A stretch of DNA of 48,987 nt from Bacillota bacterium (GCA_017889725.1 JAGGAE010000013.1:1-48987); one strand, 5' to 3'; counted from the stretch's first letter, positions 26,920 through 36,433 are shown. A program made the numbers and translations. The notes: generated by a model from the letters alone, not told the origin.

Positions 26920-27945
26920 TCAGCTTATCATTGGCTGGCGGCTAGGGATCGATTGCTGATACGTTTCCGCTAATTGTTTAGTTTCCGAAATATCCTTTGT
27001 CTGAAGCGGAGTTTCCTGCACTTCCGCAACATACTTCCGTAACGCCACGACATCAGGCAGCCAATAACTGATATCTTGAACATACGCCGGCGTTCCCGGA
27101 ACCATTTGGGCTTTCAGCCCCAACTTTTGCGCATTATTTAACAACTTGGCAAAATTAAGCATTTCCGGCATCGACATATTACTCACTACCGTAGAACTCA
27201 CTTCCCGTAGAATCGCCGGTATGCGGGTAATAATCGCCGGACTGGTTACTTCTTTCAATACTGCCTTAACGAACTTCTGCTGGCGCTCAATACGCCCAAT
27301 ATCTCCCTCGCTATCCCGGTACCGTGCGTATTGAATAGCGGTTTTTCCGTCCATATGCTGCAGTCCCGGATATAGGTCTATTGTCAAATTGTCATAGGGG
27401 TCTTGATAAAACATCCGCTTTTCTACATTAATATCTACTCCGCCAATGGCATCGACAATCTTGCAAAATCCGGAGAAGTTCACTATAACATAATAATCAA
27501 TGGATATGCCCAAAAGATCTTCGACGGCTTGCATAGACAGCTTGTGGCCACCCCAGGCATAGGCATGATTAATTTTATCATATCCATGCCCCGGTATTTT
27601 TACGCGTGTATCTCTGGGCACGGATAAAAGATTGACTTGTTCCGTCTTAGTATCAACCATAAAAACCATCATGGTATCAGAACGGCCCACATCATCCGAG
27701 CGCTCGTCTACACCCAAAACAAGGATGTTAATTTTATTTGGCAAGCCGCTTAGCCCCATGGCCCGTTTGGCTTTATTCAGATTTCCCCCAAAGATAAGGT
27801 AAGAGGCACCGGCTGCTATCATAAAAATAATCAACCCGGCAATAGTCAGCCAAATCCAGCGCTTGCTTTTTTTTTGCTGGCCGGCCAAACGTTTCTCCAG
27901 CCGGCTTTGGCCCTCCGGCGAACGTCGTTCCATTTGTGTTGTCAC
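26920..27945 (-). CDS. LytR-CpsA-Psr (LCP) family cell-wall glycopolymer ligase
   Basis: About 341 residues: cytoplasmic N-terminus rich in Lys and Arg, one membrane helix (WIWLTIAGLIIFMIAAGASYL), then the LCP domain with ILVLGVDERSDDVGRSDTM, SVPRDTRVKIPG, KINHAYAWGG and DSEGDIGRIERQQ, all hallmark regions. LCP proteins transfer undecaprenyl-linked polymers to peptidoglycan. The start is uncertain: GTG at 27945 follows AGAGGGG; GTG at 27978 and ATG at 27933 are alternatives. The C-terminal linker ends at a TGA (26920-26922) exactly where a LytR_C domain continues in the -1 frame. Confidence 0.88.
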   Translation of the reverse strand: MTTQMERRSPEGQSRLEKRLAGQQKKSKRWIWLTIAGLIIFMIAAGASYLIFGGNLNKAKRAMGLSGLPNKINILVLGVDERSDDVGRSDTMMVFMVDTKTEQVNLLSVPRDTRVKIPGHGYDKINHAYAWGGHKLSMQAVEDLLGISIDYYVIVNFSGFCKIVDAIGGVDINVEKRMFYQDPYDNLTIDLYPGLQHMDGKTAIQYARYRDSEGDIGRIERQQKFVKAVLKEVTSPAIITRIPAILREVSSTVVSNMSMPEMLNFAKLLNNAQKLGLKAQMVPGTPAYVQDISYWLPDVVALRKYVAEVQETPLQTKDISETKQLAETYQQSIPSRQPMIS

Positions 27946-27990
27946 TGCACAGCCATCCCCTCTAACATCGAGCATCACTCATAAAAGTTT

Positions 27991-28029
27991 TGGCTTCAGC
28001 CAGGTTTTTGAAAAACTAGGCGGAAGCCA
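27991..28029 (-). other. Hairpin in the leader of the LCP gene
   Basis: Arms TGGCTTC and GAAGCCA with further internal pairing, about 45 to 80 bases upstream of the LCP start. A short U-rich stretch follows on the minus strand. It could be an attenuator or a simple 5' structure; I do not recognise a known riboswitch. Confidence 0.35.
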
Positions 28030-28124
28030 TCATAGTTAATTCTCGCTGAAATTAATTCTTATACGAGTATATCAGAATTTGCTTTTAATCGTCAATAACT
28101 GCATTTTTTTATTTATACCTATAT

Positions 28125-28158
28125 AAAATAGCCTGCCGGTGATTCGGCAGGCTATTTT
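28125..28158 (-). terminator. Terminator after the GH18-type gene
   Basis: A 14-base inverted repeat (28125-28138 and 28145-28158) with GCCTGCCG arms and A/T-rich ends, directly past the stop at 28160 on the minus strand. Confidence 0.85.
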
Positions 28159-28159
28159 T

Positions 28160-29129
28160 CTACTGTTGTCTAGGGAACTTTTTATCAATAATCGGCCATA
28201 TCTCCGGCTGTTCCTGTCCAAGCCGCCATATAGCAATACCCGCGGGATCATACTTGGCTACTATGTCCAGCTTTGCGGCTGTGCTCTTGTCATTTTCAAA
28301 CCACACTTCGTGGCCGTCGTACTTAAAATAAGGCGCTTGCGCAGTTTCATCATAGGAAACAGGAACTCCGCTCAATGGCATATTTAAGATTTTTTTCGTA
28401 CCAGTCCAGCGGTGCCAATGGCCCCGGATCAGAGGATGACCAATGATGATCGTACAGCATAATCTGCAGGAAATCACTATTCTGGGCTAACGCCGGATAA
28501 TCGTACGCCCCGGAAACATCCTCCGCAACATCCACTTGCGGGAAGACAGAAATGATTACCGTTTTGTTAATGGCTTTCATCTTAGGATATAACTCCGCCA
28601 TAAAGGCCGTTAAGTTTTCCCTATGTTTTTTCGGTAATAATTCAAAGTCTATGTTTACACCGTCATACGCCCGTTCTTGCACTATTTTTACAATGTTATC
28701 CGTTACTTTCGTTCTAACGGCCGCATCACCCATAATAGCATCGGTAGCACCTGTCTTATTCGTTATCAAAGGATACATTTTCATTCCGAGCCCTCTGGCG
28801 GTATCATAGACGAGTTGACTGTCCTTCGCCTCTAAAGTTCCGTCGGCTGTTGCTTTATACCAGAAAGGTCCGACTCCGGTCATACTTTTGGCAAAAGTTT
28901 TCATACTGGGAAAAGAACCAGTTTGATCAGGTGTTCCTGGCCAGGGATTTTCATAATACCCTATAACCATTCGCGCCGGTTTAAGACTAGCCCCCGGAGC
29001 TGCCGGATTCGGGAGAGGCTTGGGAGCCGGCTTGCCGCATCCGGCAAGTAAAAGCAAGGAGAGCGAGGAAAGAACCACTACAATGAGTAACATTATGGTA
29101 GTCAACTTACACTTACGCAAAATATTCAC
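28160..29129 (-). pseudogene. Broken GH18-type glycoside hydrolase lipoprotein (YaaH/YdhD-like)
   Basis: Two frames together form a damaged glycoside hydrolase 18 protein. The 5' frame (28350-29129) has a lipoprotein signal with lipobox LAGC (Cys31), GYYENPWPG, and the catalytic DGVNIDFE motif. It runs to KNLKYAIERS and then stops. The 3' frame (from about 28160 to 28370) has GVPVSYDETAQAPYFKYD, HEVWFEND, and GIAIWRLGQEQ, the normal end of the family. The junction near 28366-28372 lacks the middle segment (normally with a GLGxYGYDW-like strand), so I infer a deletion of roughly 40-50 codons that also shifts the frame. The catalytic acid is kept but the barrel would be incomplete. Confidence 0.75.
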
Positions 29130-29358
29130 CCCTCAACTTCCAGATTTACTGATAGTATTGGCAGCAAAATCGATCTTATTCGTTCCCCCTTTTTTTGGCA
29201 TAAAATTACGGAAGAGCCTCTTACTTTTCCCCACGGGATAGTCCCTTGGTCAAATATGAGAAAAGAAGAAATATTGCGTCTTATTTAGCTATCAGTTGCT
29301 TTTTGTTACCGTTTAACGGAAATGCCGTATTTTGAATAGCGCTTGTCTAACAATAGAA

Positions 29359-29367
29359 TGATATAAT
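29359..29367 (+). promoter_or_regulatory. Extended -10 element before the small unknown gene
   Basis: TGATATAAT (TGnTATAAT) lies 53 bases before the start codon at 29420. The divergent region 29130-29358 holds no gene; a promoter for the GH18 pseudogene must lie there but none stands out. Confidence 0.5.
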
Positions 29368-29419
29368 AATATCAACCTTATAAACTCAATACAGCGTTAA
29401 GTAAAAGGGGTGTATGTTT

Positions 29420-29692
29420 ATGCAGGAAATTCGACCAAATTCCTTACCGCCTTTGGACGGCTGGGCTGTTAGAGAACTGGAAGACGCTCTGGGCAAATCA
29501 CCTACCAAAGTCATTTTACTGAAAATCGACAACGCCTTTTATCAATTATCTCGAGAAGGACGCTGGTTTAAGTTTTCCTTACTTACAAAAAAGCGAACAC
29601 CGAAACGCAGCACCTTGTTCGCTACCATCACCGAAATGTATAATCAGGCTCTTCACGGAAGCTGCTGGAAGATAACAGAGCCAACAATTTAA
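29420..29692 (+). CDS. Small protein of unknown function
   Basis: A 90-residue soluble protein without signal peptide or membrane segment. It has a DGWAVRELEDALG helix, a strand pair KVILLKIDNAFYQLSREGRWFKFSL and a basic stretch KKRTPKRST. I do not recognise the family. The ATG at 29420 is spaced nine bases from AAAGGGG, better than the ATG at 29414. It has its own promoter and a strong terminator, which supports a real gene. Confidence 0.65.
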   Translation: MQEIRPNSLPPLDGWAVRELEDALGKSPTKVILLKIDNAFYQLSREGRWFKFSLLTKKRTPKRSTLFATITEMYNQALHGSCWKITEPTI

Positions 29693-29703
29693 AACGGAAA
29701 ACC

Positions 29704-29735
29704 AAAGCCCTCCGAAAAATGGAGGGCTTTTTATT
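29704..29735 (+). terminator. Terminator after the small unknown gene
   Basis: Arms AAAGCCCTCC (29704-29713) and GGAGGGCTTT (29721-29730), a seven-base loop and a T-rich tail. It may also serve the convergent Nudix gene. Confidence 0.9.
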
Positions 29736-29736
29736 T

Positions 29737-30369
29737 TTATATATCCCGTTTTTTTAGAAGCTTGACAAAATGATGAACAATTCCCGCGGTAATTCCCCAA
29801 ATGACTCTCTCCTTATAGCGATAAAACAACACCTTATAAGAAGAACGGCGCCGCCATTCGAAGGCCATATCCGGCACAAGGTCAATGGGAAAATCCTGGT
29901 GTGGTCGGGTTGCAGTTTCCATGACCGCCACCTGCGGTTCGTGCTCCATAAAAAAAGTAAACGGAACTACAAAGGTTTCAGCTACTTCATCCGGGTTGTG
30001 CCTAATGCTGTTCGAATCAGCAATACAACCGGCAAATGGATATATCATAAGTCCAAGCGGGGTAAGGACATGATCTAATTGTCCCAATACCTGCACTGCC
30101 TCCGGTGCAATCCCCAGTTCTTCACACGTTTCCCTGATGGCCGCAGCCTTTGGGCTGGCATCCTGCAATTCTATGCGACCGCCGGGAAAACAAATTTCCC
30201 CCGGTTGCCAGGACAAATTCGCTGCTCTCACCTCAAACAATATTCCCCATTCTCCATCCCTTTCAACGAACGGTAGGAGCACAGCGGAGGGTAAAAACGC
30301 CTCCTGGTTCTGTATGCCGGGACAACGGTTCGCCAATTGCTTTGTCACTTCAGTTAAAAAATCGTGCAT
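29737..30369 (-). CDS. Nudix hydrolase, CoA diphosphatase type
   Basis: A 210-residue Nudix protein. The Nudix box GRIELQDASPKAAAIRETCEELGI is intact in its key residues (Gly, RE..EE.G) and is directly preceded by LSWQPGEICFPGG, the motif of the CoA-pyrophosphatase (NudL-like) subgroup that cleaves coenzyme A and related compounds. The ATG has a GAAAGAGAGG site. It lies 29 bases after cydC on the same strand with no terminator seen, so it may be cotranscribed with cydDC; a functional link is not known. Confidence 0.9.
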   Translation of the reverse strand: MHDFLTEVTKQLANRCPGIQNQEAFLPSAVLLPFVERDGEWGILFEVRAANLSWQPGEICFPGGRIELQDASPKAAAIRETCEELGIAPEAVQVLGQLDHVLTPLGLMIYPFAGCIADSNSIRHNPDEVAETFVVPFTFFMEHEPQVAVMETATRPHQDFPIDLVPDMAFEWRRRSSYKVLFYRYKERVIWGITAGIVHHFVKLLKKRDI

Positions 30370-30398
30370 AGTCTATACCTCTCTTTCCCCGCTGCACT

Positions 30399-32126
30399 TT
30401 AACGTAAGATATCCTTCTGCAAACACCACATATTGTAAAATACACCTTTGGCAGCTAATAGCTCAAAGTAACGGCCTTGCTCGACAACTTGGCCTTCCTT
30501 CAATACCAAAATATCATCCATATCTTCTAGCCCCGTCAATTTATGCGTAATTATAATCATCGTCTTTCCCTGCATCATACCCTTAGCCGCCATCCTCAGG
30601 CTTCGTTCAGTGATCGCGTCCAAACCGGCTCCCGGCTCATCTAAAATCAACACAGGCGATTTTTTTACTATTGCTCTGGAGATAACTAGCCGCTGCCGCT
30701 GTCCGCCGGACAAAAGCTGGCCGTTACTCCCTACCCAAGTGTCCAGCCCTTCCGGCAAGCGTCTAACAAATTCAGCCAATTGTGCCTTTTCCAGAGCGTC
30801 CACTAATTCCTGGTCGGATGCCGACGGTTTCGCCAATCTCAGATTGTCCCCCAGCGAGGCGTTGAAAATATGGCTGCTCTGTGATACCAGCGCAATATAC
30901 TCTCTTAGAGCCGTGGTAGAATAGTCACTTATTTTTTTTCCACCCAGCGTTATCTCTCCAACCTCAGGCTTCCCGAAACCTACCAGTAATCCGGCTAAAG
31001 AACTTTTCCCCGCCCCACTGGGTCCGACAATAGCTACATGTTTTCCTTCCTCTACCTTGAAGGACACCCCTTTAAGCACCCAGGGTAAATTCTCCCCATA
31101 CCGGAAACTGAGGTCATGGCACTCTATCTCCCCGCCGGCAATATCAGCCGCTGAAGGCTCCTCACGCGAAGCTACCGGAATATTTTCAAGAGAGAAAATT
31201 CGGGCGGCCGCCGTCCGGCTTTCCTCCCAAAATCGGCCAAACGCGACTAAAGGGGCCACTGCTTCAAAGCTGCTTTGCACGCCAAGAGCCAGCATCGCAA
31301 TATAAACACCGTTACATGCGCCTCCCGGTCCGCATAATCCTATAGCAACAACCACTACTGCCAAAAGCGCGAGGGAAGAAACCAGGTAAATAAACGCTTC
31401 CCCTAATGCACTATGATGAGCCGCCCGCCGCTGCCACTCACTCAGTGTTAAGTCAGCAGCAGTCACCTTTTCCTTCTGGCGTTCCCATTGTCCGAACGCC
31501 GCTAAGTCCCGAAGTCCATTTATACTATCTGCCAGCAGGGTAGCAAGCGACGTTTTCGATGCAACCAGATTCCTACCAATCCCTTGTCCTGTTAGATAAA
31601 GCGCAGTCGGCAACAGTAGTCCGCCCAGAATAAAACCTGCCATCAACACCAGCATAAATTGCCAGCCAAAAAAGGACAGCCAGACCAACATGGCAAAAAA
31701 AGTAATCAGTGCCACTCCCGGCGGAATAAGTACCCGCAAATAAAAATGCTGTATAGTATCAACATCACTTACTAAGCGCGTCCATAAGTCACTACGGACT
31801 ACATCCATTCTGACTCCCGCCAACGGTTCGACCGCCAAGTAAATAGAAGTGCGAAGCCTGCTTAATAATCGCAAGGTAGCATCATGCGCATAGTACCGTT
31901 CTGCATATCTAAACACCGCCCGGGCAATACCAAAAAACCTCACCCCGACAACAGCCACCGATATAGCGCCTATTGGCGGCTGAAGAGCCGCCACTGCGAT
32001 TAAGTAGGCAGAGACCGCCATTAAACCAATGTTGCCTGCTACCGCCCCGGCCGCCAATAGTACAGCTCCGAACAAGACCGGCCACATCTCTTTCGCCAGA
32101 GTCAACATCCGTAAAAATATTTTCAT
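30399..32126 (-). CDS. cydC: Cytochrome bd-associated ABC exporter subunit CydC
   Basis: A 575-residue fused membrane-ATPase half transporter. An N-terminal six-helix domain is followed by the nucleotide-binding domain with Walker A GPSGAGKS, signature LSGGQRQR and Walker B VLILDEPGAG. CydDC exports cysteine and glutathione (and is affected by heme) in Escherichia coli and is needed to assemble cytochrome bd. The ATG overlaps the cydD stop by four bases. The protein pairs with CydD of identical length. Confidence 0.92.
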   Translation of the reverse strand: MKIFLRMLTLAKEMWPVLFGAVLLAAGAVAGNIGLMAVSAYLIAVAALQPPIGAISVAVVGVRFFGIARAVFRYAERYYAHDATLRLLSRLRTSIYLAVEPLAGVRMDVVRSDLWTRLVSDVDTIQHFYLRVLIPPGVALITFFAMLVWLSFFGWQFMLVLMAGFILGGLLLPTALYLTGQGIGRNLVASKTSLATLLADSINGLRDLAAFGQWERQKEKVTAADLTLSEWQRRAAHHSALGEAFIYLVSSLALLAVVVVAIGLCGPGGACNGVYIAMLALGVQSSFEAVAPLVAFGRFWEESRTAAARIFSLENIPVASREEPSAADIAGGEIECHDLSFRYGENLPWVLKGVSFKVEEGKHVAIVGPSGAGKSSLAGLLVGFGKPEVGEITLGGKKISDYSTTALREYIALVSQSSHIFNASLGDNLRLAKPSASDQELVDALEKAQLAEFVRRLPEGLDTWVGSNGQLLSGGQRQRLVISRAIVKKSPVLILDEPGAGLDAITERSLRMAAKGMMQGKTMIIITHKLTGLEDMDDILVLKEGQVVEQGRYFELLAAKGVFYNMWCLQKDILR

Positions 32127-33850
32127 GCGTCCCCCTTATAGGCGCTTATCAACCGATAGTAGCTTCCCCGATTGGCCAAAAGAGCTTTATGAGTACCTGT
32201 TTCTGTAACGCGCCCGTTTTCCAGGACCACGATACGGTCAGACTTATATACCGTACTTAACCGATGAGCAATAATCAACACCGTCCGGTCAGCCATCAAG
32301 TTTTCCAGCGCTTGGCTTACTCTGTATTCGTTAGCCGCATCCAGCCCGCTGGCCGGTTCATCCAAAATGAGAAATGGTGCTTTTTTATAAAACGCCCGGG
32401 CAATGGCGATCCGCTGGCTTTCACCGCCGCTCAACCCTAAACCGCCCTCGCCAATAACGGTAGCATAGCCCTGAGGGAGCTTTTCGATAAACTCGTCGGC
32501 AGAAGCTGCCTTTGCGGCAGCCCTAACTTCTTCCCAAGACCCATCCCGGCCAAATCTAATATTATCGGCAACGCTGCCATGAAAAATATGAGGAAACTGT
32601 GGCACATAGGCCACCTGACTCAGCCAACCTTCCCGCGAATAAGTATACAATTGCCGCCCATTGACCGTGATACAGCCTTGATCGGGCGCAATAAAGCCAA
32701 GCAGCATATCAGCAATAGTGCTTTTCCCCGCGCCACTTTCCCCAACTAAGGCTACTTTTTCCTTAGGATGAATAGTAAAACTAACTTCATTAAGCACCGG
32801 GCTTTTTTCGTCCGCATACCGAAAAGTTACTTTTTCCAGACCAATTTCCACTGCTGCGCCGGTTTCATGACGTTCCCCCTGCCAAGATACACCGGCTTGT
32901 TCTACAGCCAGAAGTTTTTGAATGCTTTGGGCCGCAGCCTGTCCCGACCGTGCCGCATGGAAACTACTTCCGAGCAACCGTAACGGTAAAAAATAGTTGG
33001 GTGTTAATAACAATATAAAAAAGGCTTCCCGAAAAGCTAACTGGCCGTACAATAGCTTCAGCCCGATGATAACGGCCACTAAAGCCGTACTAAGCGTAGT
33101 CAATAATTCCAGCGTCAGCGAGGATAAAAAAGCCACTCGCAGCACTGCAAGAGTGCTTTTTCTAAGCGACTCGCTCATACGGGCAATGATTAGCGACTGC
33201 TCTTTACTGCGATTAAATAAGATCAGTGTCGTCAATCCTGCCAACACATCAAAAAAATGGCTCCCCAGCCTGCTTACCGCCTGCCACTGTTTTTGTTCCA
33301 CACTGCCGGCCCAGCGGCCAATCAGCACCATAAACGCAGGTACCAACGGGCCTGTTATAATCAAAATAACCCCTGCGGCAGCATTCTCGATAAATATCAC
33401 CGCTAAAATAAGAGGCGGTATAAGAGCAACCGTTACCAGTTGCGGCAAGTATCGGGAAAAATACTGTTCGAGGTTCTCGACTCCATCCATCAGCGTACTG
33501 AGCACTTCTCCTGTATGCCAGCGGGCCGCACCGACAGGCCCCACCTCAAAAACATGCTGCACAAGCCGCTTACGGACATCGGCTTTAACAACCGCCGCCA
33601 AAGTATGACTCCAATAATCCCCCGCCCAGATAAATAGTGTCTTACAAAGTATGGATGCTAGTAATAGACCCAGCCAGCCTTTTAATTCAGATATATTTTG
33701 CCCCTCAAGGAAAGCTCCGTTTATCAAACTTGCCAGCGCATACGCCTGCCCCACTGTTGTAGCGGCACTGCCAACAAAAATTCCCACCAGTAACAAAAAC
33801 ATTGGCCTCTGACTTTTCACTTCGCGCCATAACACAGAGAATTTCCCCAT
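32123..33850 (-). CDS. cydD: Cytochrome bd-associated ABC exporter subunit CydD
   Basis: A 575-residue half transporter, partner of CydC. Membrane domain about residues 15-300, then Walker A GESGAGKS, signature LSGGESQRIAIA and Walker B FLILDEPASGLD. The TTGGAGG site and ATG lie 60 bases downstream of cydB, with a strong terminator in between, so cydDC is either expressed by read-through or from a promoter overlapping the hairpin. Confidence 0.92.
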   Translation of the reverse strand: MGKFSVLWREVKSQRPMFLLLVGIFVGSAATTVGQAYALASLINGAFLEGQNISELKGWLGLLLASILCKTLFIWAGDYWSHTLAAVVKADVRKRLVQHVFEVGPVGAARWHTGEVLSTLMDGVENLEQYFSRYLPQLVTVALIPPLILAVIFIENAAAGVILIITGPLVPAFMVLIGRWAGSVEQKQWQAVSRLGSHFFDVLAGLTTLILFNRSKEQSLIIARMSESLRKSTLAVLRVAFLSSLTLELLTTLSTALVAVIIGLKLLYGQLAFREAFFILLLTPNYFLPLRLLGSSFHAARSGQAAAQSIQKLLAVEQAGVSWQGERHETGAAVEIGLEKVTFRYADEKSPVLNEVSFTIHPKEKVALVGESGAGKSTIADMLLGFIAPDQGCITVNGRQLYTYSREGWLSQVAYVPQFPHIFHGSVADNIRFGRDGSWEEVRAAAKAASADEFIEKLPQGYATVIGEGGLGLSGGESQRIAIARAFYKKAPFLILDEPASGLDAANEYRVSQALENLMADRTVLIIAHRLSTVYKSDRIVVLENGRVTETGTHKALLANRGSYYRLISAYKGDA

Positions 33851-33863
33851 TTAACCTCCAAAT

Positions 33864-33898
33864 AAAAAAGCTGCCGGAAAACCGAGGTTTCCGGCAGC
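33864..33898 (-). terminator. Terminator between cydB and cydD
   Basis: Minus-strand hairpin with arms GCTGCCGGAAA and TTTCCGGCAGC followed by six T. It splits the cyd cluster into cydAB and cydDC, probably lowering expression of the exporter relative to the oxidase. Confidence 0.85.
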
Positions 33899-33910
33899 CC
33901 TGCGCTACAC

Positions 33911-34915
33911 TTAGTACTTAAGGCGCTTACTTGTTACCCGCTGACGAAACACCCAGTAAGTCCATCCTTGATAAAGAAGGACTATCGGGACAAATATCAC
34001 CGCAGCAATAGTCATTAAAGTAAGAGTATAAGGACTTGAGGACGAATTAACGATAGTTAGATTCCAGGACGGATTTAAGCTCGACACCATCAGACTGGGG
34101 AATAGCCCCAGGAAGAAAGCCAACGTTATAAATACAATGGTTAAGGCACTGCCGCCGAATGCCCAGCCGTATGAACCCCGCAATACCAAACCGTAGGCCG
34201 CTACAAATGCAACTACTGCTAAGATAAGCATAACACCTGCCCCCGGTTTAGTAAATAGTTGGGTATTAGTATACGTCATGCCAACCAGCACCAGGCAGAA
34301 TACCGCGGTCAACACGCCCCATTTAAGCGCCGCCTTTCTGGCTCTGTCCGATATATTGGGTTCGGTTTTTAGGGAAAGGTAAACCGCTCCATGGAACAGG
34401 AAGACCAAAATAAAAGCAATCCCACCAACCAGCGTATAGGGACTCAATAAATCAAAGAAAGTACCCACATACTGCATTTCGGCGTTAATCGGCACCCCCT
34501 GAATAAGATTAGTCACAGCCACTCCCCAGAGCAGTGCCGGAACCAGGCTGCCGATAAAAATCATCCAATCCCAGGTACCGCGCCAAACCGGGTTAGAATC
34601 CTTACTGCGAAATTCAAAGGCTACGCCCCGTACTATTAAAGCAATCAGCATGAAAAACAGTGCTAAATAGAATCCGCTGAACAAAGTGGCATAAACATGG
34701 GGAAAGGCTGCAAACAACGCTCCTCCAGCGGTAATCATCCAAACTTCATTGCCGTCCCATACCGGTCCAATGGAGTTGATAATCATTCGTCGTTCCGTAT
34801 CATCTTTTCCCAAAAACGGCAACAATATCCCTACTCCGTAATCAAAGCCTTCCAGAAAGAAAAATCCAATAAACAGTACCGTAACAAGACCAAACCAAAC
34901 TATGCTCAAATCCAT
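33911..34915 (-). CDS. cydB: Cytochrome bd ubiquinol/menaquinol oxidase subunit II
   Basis: A 334-residue membrane protein with eight or nine helices. The start MDLSIVWFGLVTVLFIGFFFLEGFDYG and GPVWDGNEVWMI region are characteristic of CydB. It forms the bd-type quinol oxidase with CydA, reducing oxygen to water without proton pumping. The ATG overlaps the end of cydA by ten bases and has an AAAGGGG site. Confidence 0.95.
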   Translation of the reverse strand: MDLSIVWFGLVTVLFIGFFFLEGFDYGVGILLPFLGKDDTERRMIINSIGPVWDGNEVWMITAGGALFAAFPHVYATLFSGFYLALFFMLIALIVRGVAFEFRSKDSNPVWRGTWDWMIFIGSLVPALLWGVAVTNLIQGVPINAEMQYVGTFFDLLSPYTLVGGIAFILVFLFHGAVYLSLKTEPNISDRARKAALKWGVLTAVFCLVLVGMTYTNTQLFTKPGAGVMLILAVVAFVAAYGLVLRGSYGWAFGGSALTIVFITLAFFLGLFPSLMVSSLNPSWNLTIVNSSSSPYTLTLMTIAAVIFVPIVLLYQGWTYWVFRQRVTSKRLKY

Positions 34916-36294
34916 AGCGTTGACCCCTTTCCGCCCGCCTGAGGCTGATTCAATGTAACCTCCGACTCCGGACCTCGCACGGCAAACTTATGCAACAGAT
35001 ACACCCCGGCAATTGCCAGCAAACCATACACCACAGTAAACCCGAGCAAAGAAATCCATATAGCCTCGGCCGACACGACAGGAGAAACGGCTTGCTCCAC
35101 CCGCTGCAGGCCAAAAACGATCCAAGGCTGACGCCCGGATTCCGCGGCCAGCCAACCGGCGGTATTGGCTATATATGGAACCGGTAGCGTATAAAGAGCG
35201 GCTTTAAGCACCCATGTCTTTTCTTCCAGCTTACCTGTCCTCCACAAATACGCGCTCACCAGTGCAAGCAGCACTAGCCAGCTTCCGGCAATTACCATAA
35301 CCCGGAAACTCCAAAAAGCGGTGGGAACATCAGGCACATAGTTTCCCGGACCAAAACGGCTGACATACTCGACCTGAAGATCGTTAATCCCTTTTACTTC
35401 ACCGGAAAAAGAGTCATATACTAACAACGACAACGCATTCGGCACACTGACTTCAAAAGAATTTTTCCTAGCCGTTTGGTCAATGGTCGCCACAACCGCA
35501 AACGGGGCCGGATCTGCCGTCTCCCATAACGCTTCCATAGCTGCCATTTTCATAGGCTGAACTTTAGCAACATGCTGTCCTTGCAAATGGCCGGTTCCGG
35601 CCACTAGTAAGCTCGCCAGCAAAGTACATATAAGCCCATACTTAAAGGAAGGACGGAAAAATTCAAGCTTATTGCTTCTGAGCAGATGATAAGAACTAAT
35701 TGCCATAACAAAAACACCGGCTGTTGTCATCCCCGCCAACATTGTGTGGGGAAACTGGTGCCATACATAGCTATTAGTTATAACGGCAACAAAATCATTC
35801 ATTTCCGCCCGTCCGTTACGTAAAACATATCCGACTGGCGACTGCATAAACGAGTTTGCCGTCAAAATCCAAAAAGCCGACAAGTTGGTCGAAAAAGCTA
35901 CAATCCAAATGGCGGCAAGATGAAGTTTGGGTGATATCTTATCCCAGCCGAAGACCCAGAGACCAATAAACGTGGATTCCAGGAAAAAGGCAGTTAATGC
36001 CTCCAGCGCCAGCGGAGCCCCGAAAATATCCCCCATAAACCGGGCATACTCCGACCAGTTCATACCAAACTGAAACTCCTGTACTAAACCTGTAACCACA
36101 CCTAGAGCAAAGTTAATTAAAAATAGCTCCCCCCAAAATTTAGCCATCTTCTTATACAGTTCATTACCCGTCCTTACGTAGGCGGTTTCCATAATGGCCA
36201 CCAAAATCGTTAATCCCAAGGTTAGAGGAACAAACAAAAAGTGATACGTTGTCGTGATCCCAAACTGCCATCGTGCCAGTAAAAGTTCACCCAT
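34906..36294 (-). CDS. cydA: Cytochrome bd quinol oxidase subunit I
   Basis: A 462-residue heme subunit with nine helices. Landmarks are MGELLLARWQFGITTTYHFLFVP with a heme ligand His18, HTMLAG, and the quinol-site motif GRQPW. The length suggests the short Q-loop form common in Firmicutes. The start at 36294 has a GAGGAGG site; an in-frame extension to 36381 has none. The oxidase gives oxygen detoxification or microaerobic respiration, consistent with PerR in the same window. It needs hemes b and d, which depend on the tetrapyrrole pathway. Confidence 0.95.
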   Translation of the reverse strand: MGELLLARWQFGITTTYHFLFVPLTLGLTILVAIMETAYVRTGNELYKKMAKFWGELFLINFALGVVTGLVQEFQFGMNWSEYARFMGDIFGAPLALEALTAFFLESTFIGLWVFGWDKISPKLHLAAIWIVAFSTNLSAFWILTANSFMQSPVGYVLRNGRAEMNDFVAVITNSYVWHQFPHTMLAGMTTAGVFVMAISSYHLLRSNKLEFFRPSFKYGLICTLLASLLVAGTGHLQGQHVAKVQPMKMAAMEALWETADPAPFAVVATIDQTARKNSFEVSVPNALSLLVYDSFSGEVKGINDLQVEYVSRFGPGNYVPDVPTAFWSFRVMVIAGSWLVLLALVSAYLWRTGKLEEKTWVLKAALYTLPVPYIANTAGWLAAESGRQPWIVFGLQRVEQAVSPVVSAEAIWISLLGFTVVYGLLAIAGVYLLHKFAVRGPESEVTLNQPQAGGKGSTLWI

Positions 36295-36433
36295 AGTCAA
36301 CCTCCTCGCTTTTTTCTGAAATGGACTACTATGTACCGCGCCTGTTTTGCCTGCCCCGCAGCGAAAAATATGACTCGTCAATCCACTACGTTCCGGCTTC
36401 GTTAGGTAGTTTCTGGCTTATACTTTTACTTAT

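Noticed and set aside
32997-33608. Plus-strand 203-residue frame opposite cydD
   Set aside because: No family features and fully inside a standard ABC transporter gene.
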